From positions 3,100,001 to 3,164,000 of the forward strand of contig NZ_CP101156.1 in NCBI RefSeq assembly GCF_024298845.1: a stretch of 64,000 bases of DNA. Direction: 5' to 3'. A model generated the notes under the pieces. It had not been told where the DNA came from and did not search any database. It was given only the letters and a program-made list of their open reading frames with translations. This document shows positions 33,393 through 41,092 of this stretch, one piece after another (within the stretch, counting starts at the first letter, position 1; each line of letters begins with the position of its first letter). The position numbers and the translations under genes were made by a program. The stretch is from Natronosalvus amylolyticus. Its GTDB lineage: Archaea > Halobacteriota > Halobacteria > Halobacteriales > Natrialbaceae.

Positions 33393-34157
33393 ATGGACGC
33401 ACCTATCGATCACGTCATGCTTCGTGTCGAAGATCTCGAAGAATCCCTGGAGTGGTACCAGACGCACCTGGACTACGAGGAGAAAGGCCGCTGGGAGGCC
33501 GACACCTTCACCAACGTCTTTCTCGGCCCCGAAGACGTCCACGAGGACGGTGCGCTGCTCGAGTTGACCTACAACCACGACGGGCGCACCTACGAGATGG
33601 GCGACGCCTGGGGGCACATCGCCGTGCGCGTCCCCGAAGACGAACTCGAGTCGAGTTACCAGCAACTGATGGACGAGGGCGTCGAGGACTACCGCGATCC
33701 CGAATCCTGTGGGAACCGCTACGCGTTCGTCAAGGACCCGGACGGGCACGAGATCGAGATCGTGAAACGCGATTACGGCGCGAAGTGGAGCCTCGACCAC
33801 ACCATGATCCGCGTCGAGGATGCCACGGAGGCGCTTGGCTACTGGCTCCGAACGTTCGAGTACGAGCACACGGGTCGCTGGGAGGCAGAGACCTTCGCGA
33901 ACTACTTCATGAGCCGGGAGGGAGCAGCGCCCGAGGAGATGAGCGTCGAACTCACGTACAATTACGACGGGCGCACGTACACGATGGGCGATGCCTGGGG
34001 CCACCTCGCGGTCGCCGTCGACGATCTGGACGAGGCCTGGGAACAGGTGCTCGAGCGCGAATCCGAGGACTATCGGGACCCCGAATCCTGTGGCGACCGC
34101 TACGCGTTTACCAAAGACCAGGACGGGCACGAGATCGAGATCGTGCGAAAAGACTGA
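33393..34157 (+). CDS. Double-domain VOC (glyoxalase I-like) protein
   Basis: A 254-residue protein made of two tandem VOC halves (1-127 and 128-254) that are clearly duplicates. Each has DHxMxRVED, GRWEA(D/E)TF, ELTYN(H/Y)DGRTY, GDAWGH(I/L)AV, then RDPESCG(N/D)RYAF and GHEIEIV. The metal positions (His, Glu, His, Glu) are present in both halves, so each may be active. Glyoxalase I (methylglyoxal detoxification) is the closest named family, but haloarchaea lack abundant glutathione, so the thiol cofactor may be gamma-glutamylcysteine (inference). Confidence 0.88.
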   Translation: MDAPIDHVMLRVEDLEESLEWYQTHLDYEEKGRWEADTFTNVFLGPEDVHEDGALLELTYNHDGRTYEMGDAWGHIAVRVPEDELESSYQQLMDEGVEDYRDPESCGNRYAFVKDPDGHEIEIVKRDYGAKWSLDHTMIRVEDATEALGYWLRTFEYEHTGRWEAETFANYFMSREGAAPEEMSVELTYNYDGRTYTMGDAWGHLAVAVDDLDEAWEQVLERESEDYRDPESCGDRYAFTKDQDGHEIEIVRKD

Positions 34158-34618
34158 ACCGCTACACTAGTCTTTCGACCGCTGCACTGTGACCGGTTTA
34201 CGATTTTCCCGTATTTCGACCGTTCTCGTTGATGATGACTATCGACTCGAGACTGTCGACTGGTGTGTACTTCCTCGAGGAGTATCACCTCCCTAGACGA
34301 CGAAGGGCATCCGCCTCGAGTACCACGTTCTCGTGGCAGTTGCCTATCCATTTCTCGAGGAGTGAGTGTCTCGAGGGTTTATATGTGGGTCTCGAGTAAT
34401 CCAGGGTTTCCCGCTGGAGCAATTCGGGAGTATTCGGGCGTTTCAGGCTATGTGTGTGGGTTTGACACACCCCTATTTCACCACAAAGCATTTATAATAA
34501 CAGTCCATCGGTATCTAATACCCCTACCCAGGGTGACAGTAGTTAGTATGGCCTTACACGCGGTAATGTGTAATTGGCAGGAACAGACTGTCGCCGTAAA
34601 CAGATACAAACGATAAAC
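34158..34618. other. Long intergenic leader region before the surface-glycoprotein gene
   Basis: A 461-nt spacer with no convincing gene. It holds two copies of ctcgaggagt (near 34273 and 34356), an inverted repeat GTGTG-GGTTTGA-CACAC near 34455-34475, a TATA-like gtttatatg at about 34377-34385 and a stronger tttataataa at 34491-34500. The latter predicts a leader of about 100 nt, unusually long for this genome. Confidence 0.45.
34489..34500 (+). promoter_or_regulatory. TATA box for the surface glycoprotein
   Basis: The sequence catttataataa has a good archaeal TATA match. The transcript is predicted to start near 34525, about 95 nt before the ATG at 34619. An alternative box lies at 34377-34385. 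Confidence 0.5.
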
Positions 34619-37009
34619 ATGACAGGAACTAAACAGAAGATTAGCTCAGCCCTGATGGCTGTGCTGATGGTCCTTTCGGTCGTCGCCATCGGTGGCGCTG
34701 CCTTTGCAGGCGCTGCTACTGCGGCTGACGATTCGGTGGACAAAAACGATTTGAGCGGCGTTTATTTCGCCGGTCAGACGATAGAGGTAACGGGAATTAC
34801 TGGTGATGCTGAGCTTCGTGAAGGAGACACTGAATCGAGCACGTGGGTTACTAACCTGAACGTCGATGGTGACACTGTCACGATCGACACTTCGGACCTC
34901 GATGGTGACGAGTACGTCATCCGAGACGATGATGGTGACCACGGCCCATTCGAGATTCGTGAGCAGAACGTCGGCTTTGGTTTTGCTGACGACACCGTCA
35001 CCATTGGTGACGACACGACTCTCGACTTCGAGTCTGACAACCGCAAAGCAACGGTGAACGTCACCGTCAGCGCTGAGGACCTCACGGCTGAGGAAATCAA
35101 CGCGACCTTCGAAGATGCGGAACTCGTTGGTGAGGACGACGATGTCGTTCTCATTCAGGACGTGACTGAGGGCGACTCGCTCAACGCATCCTTCAGCGGC
35201 TACGAAGCCGGTGACTACGAGTTTACCGTGAGCGTTGAAGACAGCACCGCTGAGGACACTGCAAGCATCACTGTCAACGATGCTGACGCATACGATGTCA
35301 ACTTCGTCGAGGACTTCCAGAATCAGGAAGTCGGTGACGTTGTCGAGTTCGAAATCGACATTGAAGGCGGTGACGAGGCGTACGTGACCCTCGAGGACGA
35401 GTACGACTTCTACAGCGCAAACTTCACCGTCTCCACCACGGCCGATGACGGTGTTGCTACGGTCAAATTCAACACATTCGCAGCAGCTCAGGGCGATGCT
35501 GATGCTGTCTTCACGCCTGGAGATGACACCGATATCGTCGAGGCTAACGAGCCCGCAGATCTCAACCTCGATGGTGAGCGCATCATCCCCGGTGAGATCG
35601 AAATGGAAGTCGCTCAGGACGATGGAAGCGAAGTCCTTGACATCGCATTCATCCAGCTCAACGAGCGCTCCACTGACGATCTGACCACGTGGACCACCAG
35701 CCTCAGCCCCAGCGAAGTTGCTGACGCTGACCCTGCCGACATCCCAGATGCCGGCATTATGACTGACGAAATCGCTGCCGGCGACACGGTTGTCGTTCAG
35801 GTCGAAGCGTCCGGTCTCTACGGATACTTCGATGGCGACTTCGGTGAGAACGGTCTCGAGCTCGAGTTCGAGAGCACCGAAGAAACCGTCTACGGTAGCG
35901 CCCCATCCGTGAACGCGTCCCAGGTCGATCACGAAGTCGTGATTGACGAGGAGAACAACCAGTTCTTCGTCGCAGTCAGCTCCGCTGACCTCGGCCAGGC
36001 TCTCGAAGACGAAGGCGAACGCTACACCTTCGAAACGCCTGCTGAAATCGACACCGTGTTCTCCATCAGTGACGAGAACCCATACGTTGCAGACGATGAC
36101 TCCGAATCCGTCAACCAGCTCATGACGGCAGTCGCGCCGTCCCTCGAGATCGTTGGCGAATTCGACGATGAGGACCGCCTCACCGTCGAGAAGAGTGACG
36201 CTGCAGTGATCGAAGGCGAGACCAACGTTGCACCCGGTCAGGACGTTGACTACCGCCTCCGCTTCACCGAGACTATCGTTCGCGGCACGGCTACCATCCA
36301 GGATGATGGTACGTTCGCTGCCGAGTTCGACCTCGACAACCGTGAAGCCGGTGACACGTTCACCGTCACGCCAAGCCTCGACGGCTACGGCTTCTCCGCT
36401 GAGGACGTCCGCGAGAACGCAGTCATCACCGAGGATGACTCGACTGGACCAATCTTCGACGGCGACGTCGACGTTGACCCAGCCGAGCCTGTTGAAGGCG
36501 ACGACGTGACCGTCACGGTCGACATCTCCAACTCCGGCGACGCAGAAGGCACCACGAGTGCTGAGTTCGTCTTCGGTGGAGACACTCTCATCGACGAAGA
36601 GGAGATCACCCTCGACGCTGGTGACTCCGAAGAATTCAGTGCAACCGTCGAAGACGCCGCCGCTGGCGACTACGACTGGGAACTCTGGATCGACGGTGAG
36701 GAAGCCCTCTCGGGCACCCTGACCGTTGAAGATGTCGACGAAGGTGAGACCGACGACGGCGAAACCGACGACGGCGAAACCGACGACGGTGAGACCGACG
36801 ACGGCGAAACCGACGATGGTGAGGCCGACGACGGCGAAACCGACGATGGTGCTGACGACGTCGAAACCGACGACGGTGCTGACGACGCCGACGAGACCGA
36901 CGACACCGCCGACGACGACGGTGACGACGGTCAGCCCGGCTTCGGTGTCGCTGTCGCACTCGCAGCCCTGCTCGGAGCCGCCATGCTGGCACTCCGCCGT
37001 CAGGACTAA
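34619..37009 (+). CDS. Surface glycoprotein (BGTF / PGF-CTERM S-layer-type)
   Basis: A 796-residue secreted protein. The signal peptide is MTGTKQKISSALMAVLMVLS and following, with likely cleavage around residue 35 (ATA-ADD). The mature protein begins DLSGVYFAGQTIEVTG, the BGTF surface-domain start. Several N-glycosylation sites (NVT, NAT, NAS, NFT) are visible. Near the C-terminus is a TDDGETDDGE-type repeat (about 36750-36850), then QPGFGVAVALAALLG with a hydrophobic helix and RRQD. This PGF-CTERM signal predicts archaeosortase processing and lipid anchoring. It is less CTCGAG-rich and more AT-tolerant than its neighbours, as expected for a highly expressed gene. Confidence 0.9.
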   Translation: MTGTKQKISSALMAVLMVLSVVAIGGAAFAGAATAADDSVDKNDLSGVYFAGQTIEVTGITGDAELREGDTESSTWVTNLNVDGDTVTIDTSDLDGDEYVIRDDDGDHGPFEIREQNVGFGFADDTVTIGDDTTLDFESDNRKATVNVTVSAEDLTAEEINATFEDAELVGEDDDVVLIQDVTEGDSLNASFSGYEAGDYEFTVSVEDSTAEDTASITVNDADAYDVNFVEDFQNQEVGDVVEFEIDIEGGDEAYVTLEDEYDFYSANFTVSTTADDGVATVKFNTFAAAQGDADAVFTPGDDTDIVEANEPADLNLDGERIIPGEIEMEVAQDDGSEVLDIAFIQLNERSTDDLTTWTTSLSPSEVADADPADIPDAGIMTDEIAAGDTVVVQVEASGLYGYFDGDFGENGLELEFESTEETVYGSAPSVNASQVDHEVVIDEENNQFFVAVSSADLGQALEDEGERYTFETPAEIDTVFSISDENPYVADDDSESVNQLMTAVAPSLEIVGEFDDEDRLTVEKSDAAVIEGETNVAPGQDVDYRLRFTETIVRGTATIQDDGTFAAEFDLDNREAGDTFTVTPSLDGYGFSAEDVRENAVITEDDSTGPIFDGDVDVDPAEPVEGDDVTVTVDISNSGDAEGTTSAEFVFGGDTLIDEEEITLDAGDSEEFSATVEDAAAGDYDWELWIDGEEALSGTLTVEDVDEGETDDGETDDGETDDGETDDGETDDGEADDGETDDGADDVETDDGADDADETDDTADDDGDDGQPGFGVAVALAALLGAAMLALRRQD
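36750..36890 (+). repeat. TDDGE-type coding repeat in the surface glycoprotein
   Basis: About six to eight repeats of a 15-nt unit (gaaaccgacgacggc-like) encode Thr-Asp-Asp-Gly-Glu and variants, forming a rigid acidic stalk before the anchor. Confidence 0.85.
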
Positions 37010-37032
37010 GTCTCACACACCACACTGAGACT
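37009..37032 (+). terminator. Stem-loop directly after the surface-glycoprotein stop codon
   Basis: AGTCTCA (37009-37015) pairs perfectly with TGAGACT (37026-37032) around a cacaccacac loop. It starts within the stop codon. It may stabilise the mRNA end or assist termination. Confidence 0.5.
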
Positions 37033-37048
37033 TCGTCGCTAACAACCA

Positions 37049-37086
37049 CCCGAACACGCGTTCGGGCCCCGCGGTGCGATTTTTTA
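37049..37086 (+). terminator. Intrinsic-like terminator after the surface-glycoprotein gene
   Basis: CCCGAAC (37049-37055) pairs with GTTCGGG (37060-37066) with a 4-nt loop, followed 13 nt later by a T6 tract (37080-37085). Confidence 0.6.
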
Positions 37087-37561
37087 TAGACGCTATCCAC
37101 ACAGCGACAGCGCCGCGCATTTTTGTACCCACGGCTCAGCAATTTCCCACCCCGACTCGAGGCCCATCCTTCGTGAAACAGTCACTCGAGGCTCATCCCC
37201 TCGCTCGAGCGCCTTCTTGACCCTTTCTCGAGTCAGTAACTGTCACTAATCCTGTCTAGACGTGATCCACTGGGCAGTCACCGAGCGTCGAAACGACGGC
37301 GTTCACTGGACCCTGACTCGTACACACGCTCCGTTCATCTCGAGTTCACGCATTGCTTCTCGTCGCTACCGATCACTGCCCCGTTCCGGTGCAAGCCATG
37401 CGAACCGTCTAGTCCCGCCACGTAGCCTGTCGCACCCACTAACACGCCATCGTCCCGTGCACCGAGGGACAACTCTAGTCGATCTTCGAACCTGTGGGTG
37501 GCCGTTTGCGCTCCTTCAGAATGTCATCGCTGATCGAAAACGAATCGGGTGGTCCGGTGGA
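37087..37561. other. Intergenic region without recognised genes
   Basis: About 475 nt between the surface-glycoprotein terminator and the end of the Grx-TrxR gene. I find no frame with family character. It contains an imperfect direct repeat (actcgaggc(c/t)catcc at 37155-37169 and 37184-37198, 14 of 15 matching) and a T5 tract near 37121. Confidence 0.45.
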
Positions 37562-38932
37562 TTAGTCGTCTGCAGCCGCCACTTCCGCTTCCGTCTCAGC
37601 CGCCCGCTCGAGGTCCTCGAGGTACTCGTCGGCGTCGATGGCGGCTTTCGAGCCCATCCCGGCGGCCGTGACGGCCTGCTGGTAGTGGAAGTCGACGACG
37701 TCGCCAGCGCCGAAGATGCCGTCGACGTCGGTTTCGGTCTGGCTGCCGGCGTCGCCGCCTTTGGTGCGAAGGTAGCCCTCGTCGTCGGTCACGACGCCGG
37801 TGCCCTCGAGGTAGCCGGTGTTCGGGGTATGGCCGATGGCGAAGAAGACCGCGCCGACGTCGAAGTCGAACTCCTCGGTGTCGGGGTCCTCGAGGCGGTC
37901 GGTCGGGTGCCCCTGCTCGTTTCGGACCATGGTGACGTGATCGACGCCGCCTTCCTGGGAGCCGTGAATCTCGATTACTTCGGTGTTTTTCATGATCTCG
38001 ATGTTGCCCTCCTCGACGTGTTCGTGGACGCGGTCGATCCAGTAGTCTTCGGCGCGGAACTCCTCGCGTCGGTGGGCGATGTAGACGGTGTCGGCGAACT
38101 TGGTGAGGAAAGAGGCCTCTTCCATAGCGGCGTCGCCACCGCCGACGACGAGCATGTCTTCGTCGCGGAAGAACGCCCCGTCACAGGTCGCACATGTCGA
38201 GAGACCGTAGCCCATGAGTTCGTCCTCGCCGGGGATACCGAGCGTGCGGGCGCTGGCTCCCGAGGCCGCGATGACCGCGTCGGCAGTGTAGACGTCGCCG
38301 TTGGTCAACTCCACGCAAAACGACCGTTCGGACGCGCCGACGTCTCGAGCGTCGGCCGGTGAAACCGAGTCGCTGTCGCCGATGCGTTCGACGGAGTCGA
38401 CGATACCGTTTTTCAGCTCCGCGCCGAACTGTTTGGCCTGGGCTTTCATGTTGTTCACCAGTTCGGGGCCGCTGATGCCCTCGGGGAAGCCCGGGTAGTT
38501 GGCGACGTCGGTCGTCAACGTGAGTTGGCCGCCGGGTTCGTCACCTTCGATCACCAGTGGCTCGTTGTTCGATCGGCCGGCGTAAATCGCGGCGGTAAGA
38601 CCGGCGATACCGGTTCCGGCGATGAGCAGTTTCCGGTGTTCGACGATGTCACAGTCGCGTTCGGTGGCGATGCCCAGTTTCTCGTCGAGTTCACCCGTCT
38701 CGTCGAGGGCGCTGGTGTCGTCCCAGCCGCCGATGAGTTCGTCGTCGATGAACACTTCGGGGGCGGTTTTGCGACCGTCGGCGCGCTCGACCATCTCCTC
38801 GAACAGCGCGTCGTCGCCAGTGACGTTGTAGGTCTCGTACTCGACTCCCTTCGCGTCGAAGAGGTCTTTGGCCTTCTCACAGTACGGACAGTTCGTCTTG
38901 GTATAGATTTCGACTCGAGGCTGCTCGCTCAT
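37562..38932 (-). CDS. Glutaredoxin-thioredoxin reductase fusion
   Basis: A 456-residue fusion. Residues 1-90 form a glutaredoxin domain with CPYC at 15-18 and TAPEVFIDDELIGGW. Residues from about 100 form a thioredoxin reductase with FAD motif IAGTGIAG (104-111), the redox pair CATC at 247-250, NADP motif GGGDAAMEEA and a C-terminal FAD segment IFGAGDVVDFHYQQ. Reduction would pass from NAD(P)H through FAD and CATC to the attached glutaredoxin, so the fusion probably works as a self-contained disulfide reductase. The TATA-like gcgtttacc on its strand about 27 nt upstream and a hairpin at 38982-39003 suggest redox control. Confidence 0.92.
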   Translation of the reverse strand: MSEQPRVEIYTKTNCPYCEKAKDLFDAKGVEYETYNVTGDDALFEEMVERADGRKTAPEVFIDDELIGGWDDTSALDETGELDEKLGIATERDCDIVEHRKLLIAGTGIAGLTAAIYAGRSNNEPLVIEGDEPGGQLTLTTDVANYPGFPEGISGPELVNNMKAQAKQFGAELKNGIVDSVERIGDSDSVSPADARDVGASERSFCVELTNGDVYTADAVIAASGASARTLGIPGEDELMGYGLSTCATCDGAFFRDEDMLVVGGGDAAMEEASFLTKFADTVYIAHRREEFRAEDYWIDRVHEHVEEGNIEIMKNTEVIEIHGSQEGGVDHVTMVRNEQGHPTDRLEDPDTEEFDFDVGAVFFAIGHTPNTGYLEGTGVVTDDEGYLRTKGGDAGSQTETDVDGIFGAGDVVDFHYQQAVTAAGMGSKAAIDADEYLEDLERAAETEAEVAAADD

Positions 38933-38955
38933 ACGCCTGTGTACGGAAACGCGGG

Positions 38956-38964
38956 GTAAACGCC
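38956..38964 (-). promoter_or_regulatory. TATA box for the Grx-TrxR fusion gene
   Basis: On the minus strand this reads gcgtttacc, about 27 nt before the ATG at 38932. Confidence 0.5.
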
Positions 38965-38981
38965 TTGCGTTCTCAGCAGGA

Positions 38982-39003
38982 GCTGTGCGTTTCGCCGCAC
39001 AGC
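38982..39003. promoter_or_regulatory. Perfect inverted repeat upstream of the Grx-TrxR promoter
   Basis: GCTGTGCG (38982-38989) and CGCACAGC (38996-39003) pair over 8 bp around tttcgc. It lies some 20 nt upstream of the TATA box on the minus strand, an activator-type position. It could alternatively be a terminator hairpin of the upstream TIGR00341 gene. Confidence 0.5.
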
Positions 39004-39010
39004 ACCTGTC

Positions 39011-39083
39011 GTCGTCAGTGAAACGATTTACCCACTTACCGCCGCGCACGCTTGCGGTTTTGTGTGCACTGACTTTCACTGGC
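39011..39083. repeat. Inverted repeat element, type 2 (copy E2)
   Basis: The arm gtcgtcagtgaaacgattta and following (39011-39035) is inverted at 39061-39083 (tgtgtgcactgactttcact and following), with an inner accgc / gcggt stem. It shares its arms with the element at 28938-29012. Confidence 0.55.
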
Positions 39084-39092
39084 TGCTATTGC

Positions 39093-40403
39093 TCACGGTG
39101 TCGAGTCACCCTCACTCGAGTCACTGTGTTCGACGAACGCAACGGTCACGGTCACGGAATGGTCGGTCTGCGCTTCGATTCGTGTCTCGAGCGTGTCCGC
39201 CAGGTCGGGGTAAGGAGTATCGGCAGGTCTGGCGACGGTTACGGTGACGTCGGCGCTCTCGACGAACAGCCCGCGGTCCTGGAAGGTCGTGTCGATGGCG
39301 ACGAGTTCGAGGTCGGCGTAGGCGTCATCGGCGAGGGTTTCCCTGACGCCGTCGTTGATGTCGTTTTCGAAGCCGACGTGGCCGTAGAGGAGCGATCCGG
39401 CAGCGAGGAGGACGATGGCGAGACAGCCGACGAGGAGGGCACCGGTCTTGAGTCGCTGTGCGGTGAGGTTCCCCCGGAGGGTTCCGCCCGACCAGTCGGC
39501 GGGACGATAGCCGAGATACCAGAAGACGGCCACGCCGGCGAGCAAGATAGCGGTCGTGTTCACCACGACTAACACAAACGCACCGAGGGCGACGGTCGGG
39601 TATCCCCATGCCAGGCCGATACCGACCGTTGCGGCAGCGGGGATCAACGCGATGGCGATCATGACGCCCACGAGGGACACCGAGAGGGCAGTTGCGAGGC
39701 CGAAGGCACCCGCTGCGCCCGCACAGAGGCCCACTACCACGGCGAGGAGTCCCGGCGAAATTCGGTTCTGGATCTGTGAAATCGCCGTGATCTCGACGGC
39801 TGAGGGAACGATGCCCACGTAGCGGACGCTCCAGGCGAGGGCGAACGCACTCAAGACCGCGACGAACAGGCCACCGAGCAACGAGGTTACCCCGTCGACG
39901 AACATCGGCCGGTCCTCGAGGACGAGGCCCACGGTTCCCGTAAGCGCAGCGCTGACCTGTGGTGCAATGACCATCGAGCCGACGACGATGGCCGGCGAAT
40001 CGAGGAGCAACCCGGCGGTTGCGACGACGGCACTGAGGACGGTCATCGCGTAGTAGGTCAACCGACCGGGCGTCAGGTTCAGCGCCCGGGTTCGAATCTC
40101 GGCGCTCGAGATGCTGTCGTCGGCTTCGGTTCCGCTGAGAAAGCGTTCCTCGAGCGCCTCGATGTTCGAGGTTCGGGCCGTCTCGATCTGGCTGACGACG
40201 AGAAACTCCTCTTCGAGTCCTGCCTCTCGCAGTGCGGTGAGGACGTGTTCGACGGCCTGTGTCGGCACGGGAAAGTGGACGATTTCGGCGTCCTCGCGGT
40301 CGCTGCACTCGTCGGTAATGACGTAGTCGATGTCTTCGTTCTCGAGCGTCTCGAGGACGTTTGATCGCCTGGATGTCGGGACGAGAGCCTGTATCAGACG
40401 CAT
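39093..40403 (-). CDS. TIGR00341 / DUF389 family membrane protein
   Basis: A 436-residue protein. A soluble N-terminal domain (MRLIQALVPTSRRSNVLETL and following) precedes a DUF389 membrane core with LTYYAMTVLSAVVATAGLLL, AIVVGSMVIAPQ and several further helices. A soluble C-terminal domain is rich in DTTFQDRGLFVESADVTVTV. TIGR00341 proteins are common in haloarchaea and have no known function. It is probably monocistronic, transcribed away from DUF357. Confidence 0.85.
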   Translation of the reverse strand: MRLIQALVPTSRRSNVLETLENEDIDYVITDECSDREDAEIVHFPVPTQAVEHVLTALREAGLEEEFLVVSQIETARTSNIEALEERFLSGTEADDSISSAEIRTRALNLTPGRLTYYAMTVLSAVVATAGLLLDSPAIVVGSMVIAPQVSAALTGTVGLVLEDRPMFVDGVTSLLGGLFVAVLSAFALAWSVRYVGIVPSAVEITAISQIQNRISPGLLAVVVGLCAGAAGAFGLATALSVSLVGVMIAIALIPAAATVGIGLAWGYPTVALGAFVLVVVNTTAILLAGVAVFWYLGYRPADWSGGTLRGNLTAQRLKTGALLVGCLAIVLLAAGSLLYGHVGFENDINDGVRETLADDAYADLELVAIDTTFQDRGLFVESADVTVTVARPADTPYPDLADTLETRIEAQTDHSVTVTVAFVEHSDSSEGDSTP

Positions 40404-40420
40404 TGTGTAGACGGGCGGGG

Positions 40421-40441
40421 AACCGATGCAGTTGTCCGGTT
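40421..40441. repeat. Hairpin related to repeat A/B (copy D)
   Basis: AACCG (40421-40425) pairs with CGGTT (40437-40441). The loop atgcagttgtc matches the copy A loop except for one missing T. It lies between the divergent TIGR00341 and DUF357 genes. Confidence 0.6.
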
Positions 40442-40449
40442 ACTGTTAC

Positions 40450-40483
40450 GTTCCCGTTCGGGAGATACTCGGTTCCCGTTCGG
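40450..40483 (+). repeat. 12-bp perfect direct repeat
   Basis: GTTCCCGTTCGG occurs at 40450-40461 and 40472-40483, period 22, in the spacer upstream of DUF357. Confidence 0.7.
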
Positions 40484-40593
40484 TTGGACACCCGTAGGGC
40501 CTCTACATCGACCTGTGTGATACGTGTTGATTTTCATTTCACGCAGCGAAACATCGGGTGGATACAGTCGTTTTACCTCCTTCTCGACGACGC

Positions 40594-40603
40594 ACTTACG
40601 TAG
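40594..40603 (+). promoter_or_regulatory. TATA box for DUF357
   Basis: The sequence gcacttacgt lies about 25 nt before the ATG at 40624, typical leaderless spacing. Confidence 0.45.
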
Positions 40604-40623
40604 GCTCGTGAGCCAGTGCCCGT

Positions 40624-40908
40624 ATGGCTGCAGACCTCGAGGAGAAGACCGAACGCTACGGGCGATTGCTTACAGAAGCACTCGAGGCGGCCGCTATCGC
40701 GCCGCCCGCGGGCACGCCGATGGCTGAGGCTGCCGAGGAGTGTTACGAGATGGCCGCCTCATATCTCGAGGACGGTCGCCATTTCGAAGCCGATGACGAT
40801 CTGGTCAACGCACTGGCTGCGTTTTCCTACGGCCACGCCTGGCTCGATGCGGGCGCTCGAGTGGGGCTGTTCGACGTTCCAGAAGAGGGGCACCTCTTTA
40901 CCGTCTAG
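40624..40908 (+). CDS. DUF357 protein
   Basis: A 94-residue all-helical acidic protein. EKTERYGRLLTEAL and CYEMAASYLEDGRHFEADDDLVNALAAFSYGHAWLDAG match archaeal DUF357, a helical-hairpin protein of unknown function conserved across Euryarchaeota. It lies just upstream of the TFB gene. Confidence 0.88.
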   Translation: MAADLEEKTERYGRLLTEALEAAAIAPPAGTPMAEAAEECYEMAASYLEDGRHFEADDDLVNALAAFSYGHAWLDAGARVGLFDVPEEGHLFTV

Positions 40909-40927
40909 GCGAGATTTCTCCTTGACA

Positions 40928-41003
40928 ATTAATCATTTTATAACCGAAACGTACATAACTATTTCGCGTATCGTTTATAAACTCGACGAAAGGTTTAAGT
41001 ACT
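40928..41003 (+). promoter_or_regulatory. Stacked promoter elements upstream of TFB
   Basis: Three TATA-like sites occur in the 180-nt leader: cattttataacc (about 40931-40942), cgtttataaa (about 40972-40981) and, preceded by a BRE-like cgaaagg, tttaagta (about 40994-41001). The last gives a leader of about 70 nt with an ACCGGG / CCCGGT pair (41034-41039 and 41060-41065). Confidence 0.5.
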
Positions 41004-41092
41004 TTTCGCCCTTACTCAGTGTTAGCCGAGGCAACCGGGCATATTTTCTGGTTTACCCACCCGGTAGCCCCGAGTAACCAACCCGTGATACC

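Noticed and set aside
34646-35932. A 428-codon minus-strand frame opposite the surface glycoprotein gene
   Set aside because: It is a mirror of acidic codon bias in the real gene, with no promoter and no recognised domain.
36726-37028. Thr/Lys/Pro-rich plus-strand frame within the surface-glycoprotein repeat
   Set aside because: It is an out-of-frame reading of the TDDGE coding repeat.
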